Origin: Anisus vortex
Taxonomy: Eukaryota > Mollusca > Gastropoda > Planorbidae
Assembly (NCBI GenBank): GCA_949126835.1
Contig: OX421497.1
Location: 41,996,226-42,060,225 of the forward strand
Length of the DNA: 64,000 bases
Reading direction: 5' to 3'
Below are positions 57,201-64,000 of this stretch, piece after piece (the first letter of the stretch is position 1; each line of letters begins with the position of its first letter). A model generated the notes under the pieces. That model worked only from the letters and a program-made list of their open reading frames with translations. It did not search any database and was not told the origin of the DNA. The position numbers and the translations under genes are program-made.

Positions 57201-59434
57201 AAAAAGGTAATTACTGAGTTTTTGTAACAATTCTTTTGCTGTATTTTGTTCATTAGTGCATTGAAGCTGCAGATCTGGAACCAGCCATGGAAAATGAAAA
57301 TCCACAAAAATATCATGAAGCCTGGCGGGAGCTAGTTGGAGCCAAGTAAGTGCCTTTACTGAATTCATTGCTACTGGCTGGAAAGCCTTTGCCTCTATCT
57401 AAACAGAAGAATCCACCTTACTCCCCCTGTTCTTTAAGGTTTTTTATGTTAAAAAGAAAAGAATTTAATGCTTCAACTTAGGTACAATTTTAACAACTTC
57501 ACTGGCTGCTAAGCAGAAATCAAAAACACAAATCACACTCAAACATGGTTATGGTTATATAGATTTTGGTGCATAAAGTACTATTGTGAATTTTCCCAAA
57601 GCTTTCCGAATGCTAAAGAAAGGGCATACTAGAAAGATAAAGCATAATGATGTATTGTCGTAATAAATGTTTCTCAAATAATACAAATACTTTCTGCGCT
57701 AAAATTAAATATAAATAAATAACTTGGCAAGAACTAACAAGACAATCTCAAATACAATATAGAACTATTATTACGTTCTCTTAATACACACATAACAACA
57801 GTTTTTTATAGTAAGAAGGGTTTGAATAAATACCAGTTGTGCATCATGATGCTAAAAGAAGATTTTTGCTTGTGAGGTGTAGATTCCTTTATGTTTTGTT
57901 TGATTATTTGTATTATGTTTACATAAGTTTGTATTTCTTGTGCGCTCTATTTCATATTTAGCGGTGTTATTGTACCTGGTGGTTTTGGAACACGTGGCAC
58001 AGAGGGCAAGATCCTGGCATGCAAATGGGCAAGAACAAAGAAAATTCCTTACCTAGGTGTTTAGCTTTCGTCCATTAATTAATATATATTAATATAATGA
58101 CAATGTAACAAAATATACGTATTTATAAAAAATTTTAATGACTTTGTTTGTTTTTAAAAAAGTTAATGCTATTACCCATTCCAGGAGTTTGTCTGGGTTT
58201 GCAGTGTGCTGTGATTGAGTTTGCCCGCAATGTTTTAGGATGGAGTGATGCCCATTCCACTGAATTAGATCCAGACACCAAACACCCAGTTGTAAGTTTC
58301 GAATGAGATTTTCTTTTTATAACTGTAAGCAACAATAAAACTAAATGGTATTCTTGATTTGGAATGACATTTTTTCCCCTATTGGTTAATTGCTGTGCAG
58401 GTTATAGACATGCCAGAACACAACCCAGGAGATATGGGAGGCACCATGAGGCTGGGGAAACGCAAGACTGTCTTCAAAACAAATCAAAGTGTCATAAGTA
58501 ACTATTTTGGAGACAGTTTTTTTTTTACCATTTTTTTTTCATCCTGATTCTATTGTGAAAAGCAAAGCACTTTCGGTTAGCAATATTTTGATTAACATTT
58601 TTTACTGTGGTTTTGAAATTGAATATTTCAATTTGTTTCTTTTAGGGAAATTGTATGGAAATCCAGCTTCTGTCGAAGAAAGACACAGACATAGATATGA
58701 GGTAAGCTGTGCTTTTTACAGACATTATGGTTTTTTGGTGTGTTTTTTTTTAAACTCTCTTAAAAGTTACAAAACAAACATACAAGTCGTAATGAATGAG
58801 AAAATTCTGAAAATACATTTGAACAAACTCCATTAGCTGCTGCTTACTTAAGAATTAATTTACACTGAAATCAGTAATTGTTATCAAAACCATATTATTT
58901 ATACATTTTGGTTGTTTATTTCAACTTAGGTCAATCCAAAAGTTGTTCCTGAACTGGAAGAAAAAGGAATGAAGTTTGTTGGACACAGTGAAGATGATGA
59001 GAGAATGGAAATAATGGAACTTGAAGGTCAGTCTAATCATGACAATTAATCTTTAGCTCAACATTGTGTTCCCCTGCAGTGTATTGTGTAGGTGGTGGCA
59101 TTGTTAGCCTTCACCCACATATCTTTCTGAGTATTTAGCTCAATAGCTTCAAGTATTTGCACATACAGATTTATGTATCATGCATTATCTAGAATGCACC
59201 AGTTTTAAATACTACTTTTGTACTTCAGGTCATCCATACTTTGTTGGAGTCCAGTACCACCCTGAGTACATCTCTCGTCCACTGAAGCCTTCTGCTCCAT
59301 ACCTGGGTTTACTTCTCGCTGCCTCAAACAAACTTCAAGCTTACGCAAGCCGTGGCTACAGGGCTTCGCCAAGATTATCTCTCTCAGAGGATTCAGATGG
59401 TGGTGATGAAAAAGTGTACGATGCCTCGCCTTAA
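54219..59434 (+). CDS. CTPS: CTP synthase (complete, 15 coding exons)
   Basis: Makes CTP from UTP, ATP and glutamine; a cytosolic filament-forming enzyme and the last step of de novo pyrimidine nucleotide synthesis. Exons: 54219-54384, 54748-54918, 55007-55104, 55360-55476, 56036-56119, 56489-56569, 56688-56851, 57038-57170, 57257-57345, 57962-58056, 58185-58291, 58401-58497, 58646-58701, 58930-59026, 59229-59434. Together 1761 nt, 586 residues plus stop, close to the roughly 590 of animal enzymes. The N-terminal synthase domain has the P-loop [10 protein letters not shown] at residues 8-17. The C-terminal class I glutaminase has its nucleophile in GVCLGLQ (Cys402) and its His-Glu pair in QYHPEY (His529, Glu531). 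The start is the first ATG after an acceptor (AG at 54214-54215), so the 5' UTR is probably split by an upstream intron. Intron 1 holds a SINE and intron 4 begins with a tandem array of splice donors. The C-terminal tail is Ser/Asp-rich, as in animal CTPS where it is phosphorylated. Confidence 0.97.
54437..54695 (+). mobile_element. tRNA-headed SINE in CTPS intron 1
   Basis: B-box-like TAGATTCAAATCCTGGTGAA, body CTACCCAGCTCTGTTGGGTA, ACATTAGTTGGGGCAAAGTA, and tail CAGTGCTTCACCAGTCCTAT. Forward orientation, ending about 50 bases before the exon 2 acceptor. Confidence 0.75.
55459..55732 (+). repeat. 34-bp tandem repeat containing the CTPS exon 4 splice donor, 8 donors
   Basis: Unit GTAAGTGCTTTATGTTGTCA plus GTCTTATACCACAG. 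The first donor (GT at 55477) ends the true exon as CAA|GTAAGT. Further donors with CAG|GTAAGT occur at 55511, 55545, 55579, 55613, 55647, 55681 and 55715, exactly 34 apart. The last 18 bases of exon 4 (CAGTCTTATACCACAA) are thus copied with the intron start. Confidence 0.97.
55740..55815 (+). repeat. Dispersed repeat tail (AGCATGCTAAAATAGCATGG)
   Basis: GAGCATGCTAAAATAGCATG and AAGCGCTATATAAATTACC recur at 5165-5215 and 60430-60485 with few changes, so this is the 3' part of a short interspersed element in CTPS intron 4. Confidence 0.6.
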
Positions 59435-60276
59435 TAGGGATTCACATTTAATGTCTCTGCCGATATATGGCTGTTAGAGAGCCCAGTAGGATTGATTTAT
59501 AGCACAATTTAGGTTTCTTACTCTGTTATGGTCATTCCATTGTAATTTATTTTAGAATCCAACATATCGACAAGGCAAGCATTTAGCCTGTAAACAAGTT
59601 TATCATTTCTAATTCAGATATAGATTTTATAATACTCTTTTTAATGTTCACTTTATAAACATAACTAAATAAATGGAGATATTATTTGCTATTAACTATT
59701 GTAGCAGCTTAATTAGTTTTTGTACTAAGTTTTTTTTAATGTTTCTTTTTACTGATGTTTTTGTCTAACTCTAGTAGTCTGAAGTTATCAGAGCTGATAT
59801 TCATTTAGTTATGGTAAGCATTACATTTTATGATGGACTATTTTTGTGTGTGTGTGTGCAAATTCTCAAAAGTTATAAAATGAAAGGCTTTTACAGATTT
59901 TTTGTTTATTAATTTACTGTATATTTTACTTGCTGACAAGCTATACTTTTTTTCACTCATTTATTTCTATGTCTATAGTCTCAGTTGTGCTGGAAGACAA
60001 AAAAATGAATTTTCACTTTTTGATGCATTCATCTGCTGGTATCTCTTTTTCGCTATTTGTGTGTTTTTTGATGATTCTGGATAACATGCATATTTCATAT
60101 TCATGTAGTAATTTTTGTAAAAAAATATTTGAACATGCCCCTTTGTGACTTGTTGTATTTGGAAAAAATATTCTCAGCTCATTGTGTCACACTGATACAA
60201 AATGTATTCATATTCATACCAATTTTTATTAAGATTTTTTTTTAATCCTTCAGAATTTAATTATGATTAATGTTTG

Positions 60277-60282
60277 AATAAA
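60277..60282 (+). promoter_or_regulatory. Candidate polyadenylation signal of CTP synthase
   Basis: AATAAA about 840 bases after the CTPS stop codon, in an AT-rich, T-run-rich tract with no other gene. Another AATAAA occurs upstream (near 59667), so the choice of site is uncertain. Confidence 0.4.
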
Positions 60283-60704
60283 ATATGAATAATGTTGAAT
60301 GGGTTTTATTGTAATTTAAGTGTGTTTATTTTGATATTGATTGATTATTGTGGAAAATTTTACTTTTTACTCTAAAAAAAACACAGTCATCAACAAGAAA
60401 GAATACACTATTATACTTTATACTAAGAGCACACTGAGCATGCTAATTTAATAGCATGGATAGAAGGGCTCTAAAAAATGCCCATTCTTATTCTTAAGAT
60501 CTAATCTGAAATTTCATTGACTAGTAAATGTGTCTTTACTTTCTGCACTAAAGGCCCAACTTTCATATTTTTTTTCAAGACTATTTCCAACTGGTGCTTT
60601 CACTTTCATCATAAAATTTTCTATGGAAATACATGTATTTATTCTTAGTAGTAGTAGTGATATAGACCTAGATTGTGCTTTGAAAACCTTTACTGTTCAA
60701 TAAA

Positions 60705-60912
60705 GATACTGGCATACCAAAGGCTCTGGATTCAAATACTGGTGAAGGGATTTGTTCCCAGTATCCTGGTGTCCCTGAGTCTAACCAGCTCTCACACCTG
60801 ACATTAGTTGGGGTCAAGTAAAGGTGATTGGGCATTGTGCTGGCTACACAATCACCACAGATACTGGCCAACACTGTTTCACTGGCCCTATGGATCAGTT
60901 TGGTCAAACATC
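60705..60912 (+). mobile_element. tRNA-headed SINE downstream of CTPS
   Basis: TGGATTCAAATACTGGTGAA, ACATTAGTTGGGGTCAAGTA, CACTGTTTCACTGGCCCTAT. Same family as the CTPS intron 1 copy. Confidence 0.72.
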
Positions 60913-62384
60913 ATGATGTATAAATTGTATTAAGAAAAAAGATCTACAGCTACTTAGATTGAAATATGGCATGGCAATTTTATTCCAAAACAGATTCCAA
61001 AACATTCCCATTACAGGCAGTAAGGCACTAATTAAACATGTGTTAAATGGTAACTAGTATACTAGTAGAAAGGTGTTCATTGCAATAGAAAATGTACATA
61101 TGTATATAGCTCAATGAAAAACACTAGTTTATAAAACAGAGAATATATCATCAATGTTTTAATGGTAAATCATGGCATGATTATGTTCAAAAAGAAAATT
61201 TACATGATTAGAAAAACAAATAAACAGAAAATTGTGTACAGAAAGAGAACAATTTTTTTTTTGAAATGTGTAGCATGTTTCAGAAAAAAAAAAAGACAGA
61301 AAGAACAATATTTATATATATATAAGCATAGATGTTCTATTAATATTAATAACCCGAATAGTACTCATCGCATATATTTCCACTAGCTAAATTTACTCCC
61401 ATTAGCCGAAGTATTTATAAACCCACAGATTGATTTCAGACCACTAGATATCAGGGTATCTATTATAAACATAAAAATAATATAACCTTTCACCAGTCAT
61501 GGGCAGAGAGTTTATTCCATAAGACAGTACATCATGTTGCCCCATTAATTAATGATTTTTGTGTGGAACTCTTTTTTTCAAACACGACATCGGCATATGC
61601 AAAACAAAAGTGGAAACATTGGATTGGCATTGGAAGTGGAAGGGTTAACTGACAGAGACAAACCAGTTTTTTTTCTATACAAGAACTTTTATACATAATT
61701 GCTGATGAGCCAATACAATATTTGAAAATCTGCAAATCAATTACCACAGTAAATATGTTTCATTGAAATTTATTTCTATCACTAACTTCAACAGGCAGCA
61801 AAGTAACCGGCACCATGTTTATGTTGAGGAGAATGTAATCCCCACTTTGAAATATTGAGTGTCTATTGATTAGTCAACAGGCAGCAAAGTTAAGTTAGGG
61901 TGCGCGTTATCCCCACTTGAAAACATTCAACATCTATTGATTTATTAACCAAACCCTAGTCAAGTTATAATTTCATCAAAATGCTACTGCGTACTTTCTG
62001 GGGAGAAGGTGGATGAAGTCTACTGGAAATATCTTTGTATGATACAATAGAGAAACCATGGAAGGGACTTCCTCAAACTTAAATATAGCCAATGAGTTTT
62101 GAACCATTGCTGCCAATAAATTTTCTTTCAGTTTTGCAACATTTTTTCTTCTCTGGAAGAAACGTATTTGATGTCTTGACTGTTAAATCAATTTTTTTAA
62201 AAATATTTGAAGTTATAAATAATAGAAATACACATTAGAAAAAGTTAACATGTAATGTAATAGACCAAAAAAAAAATTGAATATTAAAATTACAATACCA
62301 AAAAGAAATTTAATAATAAAATTACGGCTTTCATTCATTCAATAATATAGGACTTTGGGAATTAGTATTCTTGAATTCTTGTCA
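60913..62384. other. 3' UTR or downstream sequence of the kinase gene
   Basis: AT-rich with poly-A/poly-T runs. CAACAGGCAGCAAAGTAACC (61790) and CAACAGGCAGCAAAGTTAAG (61878) form an imperfect direct repeat of about 90 bp. No coding exon recognised. Confidence 0.45.
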
Positions 62385-63139
62385 TCAAATAAGTTCCAGG
62401 ATCCTCTATAGTAATAATTTAAAAAATATATATATTATAGCAAAGCATTCAATAAAAAAAGAAATAGAAAAATAGAGCACAAAATAATTGTCTTTTATTT
62501 AAAGAAATAAAAGATAATGGTTAACAAACAGTGAGATCATAATTTTAAGAAACTTATAAAAACACAATTACCTTTAAAGATAACTCTTGTTTACTAGGAG
62601 AAATTCCAGCTAATTTTTCCCTTAATAATCGTAGGGCTGGCTCAACATTTTGTAATCTTTTTTCACCTGGTAACAATGTAAACATTCATGTTTTATTTTA
62701 AATTTATACATAAGGAATAAAAAAACAGTAATTTAAAAAAATTCATAACTGTTTTGTTACACAGCACAGCATTGTAAACACTTTCTTTAAAAAAAAAAAA
62801 AAAATGATCATAAACTTGGACCAAAATGACACATGAAAATGATAAAAAATTAATGAAAACAACATAGTTGAAATGTATAGTTCTAATCAATAGGAATAAT
62901 TAGAGTTCATCATGTTCCCTTATTGTATAAGACTGCACATAAAAAAAACTGAAGCATGAAACAAAGAGTTAGTTCATGCTGCTACTTCACATACAGTATT
63001 TGGCAATGGAAATTTTTCCACCACAGTTGTAGATTGTTCCTCGTTAAACCAACCACCTACCTGATTGTTGGTTTAGATAGGGATGATTGAGCACTTCATC
63101 TGTTGTTAACCTCAGGGCCACTTCTCTAGTTAGACACCT
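62385..63139 (-). CDS. 3' end of a probable Ser/Thr protein kinase gene (last three coding exons)
   Basis: Exons 63139-63061, 62666-62572 and 62405-62385 have AG/GT borders and phases that join without a stop (the phase-1 junction forms a Gly codon), giving about 64 residues. The first exon reads RCLTREVALRLTTDEV followed by LNHPYL. This fits the end of a protein kinase catalytic domain: subdomain XI, with its invariant Arg and the HPY/HPF helix that follows it. The remainder is a Leu/Lys-rich tail ending in RILELI and a stop. The very short last exon follows a reasonable acceptor (TATAG) and is the weakest part. Which kinase family is not recognisable from this piece; the catalytic core lies past the right edge. 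The intron before the first exon consists mostly of a minisatellite. Confidence 0.6.
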
Positions 63140-63164
63140 CTGTAATATTGAGGAAACATTCACT

Positions 63165-63920
63165 GAACATGTATTTATTGGTGTGTTGTGTCTAGTGCTA
63201 AAGGGAGATGTACAGTACATGTATTTATTGGTGTGTTGTGTGTAGTACTAAAGCAAGATGTACAGTACATGTATTTATTGGTGTGTTGTGTGTAGTACTA
63301 AAGCAAGATGTCCACACATGTATTTATTGGTGTGTTGTGTGTAGTACTAAAGCAAGATGTCCACACATGTATTTATTGGTGTGTTGTGTGTAGTACTAAA
63401 GCAAGATGTCCACACATGTATTTATTGGTGTGTTGTGTGTAGTACTAAAGCAAGATGTCCACACATGTATTTATTGGTGTGTTGTGTGTAGTACTAAAGC
63501 AAGATGTACAGTACATGTATTTATTGGTGTGTTGTGTGTAGTACTAAAGCAAGATGTACAGTACATGTATTTATTGGTGTGTTGTGTGTAGTACTAAAGC
63601 AAGATGTACAGTACATGTATTTATTGGTGTGTTGTGTGTAGTACTAAAGCAAGATGTACAGTACATGTATTTATTGGTGTGTTGTGTGTAGTACTAAAGC
63701 AAGATGTACAGTACATGTATTTATTGGTGTGTTGTGTCTAGTACTAAAGAGAGATGTACAGTACATGTATTTATTGGTGTGTTGTGTGTAGTACTAAAGC
63801 AAGATGTACAGTACATGTATTTATTGGTGTGTTGTGTGTAGTACTAAAGCAAGATGTCCACACATGTATTTATTGGTGTGTTGTGTGTAGTACTAAAGCA
63901 AGATGTCCACATATGTATAA
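63165..63920. repeat. 46-51 bp minisatellite, about 15 copies, next to a kinase exon
   Basis: Unit CATGTATTTATTGGTGTGTT then GTGTGTAGTACTAAAGCAAG, with either TGTACAGTA or TGTCCACA as linker. The array begins about 25 bases from the kinase exon acceptor at 63140. The apparent plus-strand open frames in it are products of the repeat, not genes. Confidence 0.95.
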
Positions 63921-63942
63921 AAAAAGTATTAAAAAAAGTAAA

Positions 63943-64000
63943 GTACCCGTCAGACCAAATTGATTTATAGGGCCAGTGAAGCAGTGTTTGTCAGTTTCCG
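63943..64000 (-). mobile_element. SINE tail, cut by the window edge
   Basis: TACCCGTCAGACCAAATTGA and AGGGCCAGTGAAGCAGTGTT are the reverse of the SINE tail seen at 38270-38320 and 54650-54695. Confidence 0.65.

Noticed and set aside
63208..63963. Plus-strand open frames of 61-69 codons
   Set aside because: They are reading frames through the minisatellite units and repeat the same peptide.

Overview
This is a window of animal nuclear DNA, most likely from a mollusc and probably a gastropod. Every real gene is split by GT-AG introns. The background is AT-rich, and mobile elements fill much of the space between genes and inside introns: hAT DNA transposons, non-LTR retrotransposon (LINE) 3' ends, tRNA-headed SINEs and minisatellites. 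The lineage call is an inference from gene structure and the repeat mix; the sequence does not prove it.

Host genes. (1) Positions 2196-23971, minus strand: thirteen consecutive in-phase exons of CNK (connector enhancer of KSR), a scaffold of the Ras/RAF/MAPK pathway, covering SAM, CRIC and PDZ domains and a long linker. The first exon and the expected PH-domain 3' end were not found here. (2) Positions 54219-59434, plus strand: a complete 15-exon CTP synthase, 586 residues, with synthase and glutaminase active sites intact. (3) Positions 62385-63139, minus strand: the last three coding exons of a probable Ser/Thr protein kinase that starts beyond the right edge. (4) Positions 49923-50520, minus strand: a fragment of a trypsin-fold serine protease homologue without its catalytic residues, cut off at its 5' side by a LINE piece.

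Mobile elements. Positions 30473-37212 hold a two-gene transposon of ISL2EU type: a plus-strand SWIM zinc finger + YqaJ exonuclease gene (six exons, intact, 485 residues) facing a minus-strand THAP + DDE transposase gene (three exons, one frameshift). A hAT element (16201-18105, perfect 8-bp target duplication) lies in a CNK intron. A nested set of hAT-like elements (11818-13762 with two more inside) and a small one (14168-14370) lie in another CNK intron. A 2.4-kb element with GGGGCCGTCC inverted ends occupies 42691-45089. LINE and SINE fragments are scattered throughout.

Tandem arrays. At least eleven arrays are present. Six or seven of them start or end within tens of bases to about 100 bases of an exon. 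The most striking is in CTP synthase: a 34-bp unit containing the exon end and 5' splice site is repeated so that eight GTAAGT donors follow each other, and the seven extra copies match the donor consensus better than the original. Other notable arrays are a 35-bp satellite forming almost an entire CNK intron (20950-22621) and a 44-bp array made of the tRNA-like 5' half of a SINE (45585-45935).

Layout: 1-2195 AT-rich intronic or 3' sequence; 2196-23971 CNK; 24000-30472 no host gene, repeats; 30473-37212 ISL2EU-like element; 37213-42690 SINE and LINE pieces; 42691-45089 TIR element; 45090-49922 satellites; 49923-50520 protease fragment; 50521-54218 LINE and hAT debris; 54219-60300 CTP synthase with 3' UTR; 60300-62384 SINE plus kinase 3' UTR or downstream DNA; 62385-64000 kinase 3' exons, minisatellite, SINE.
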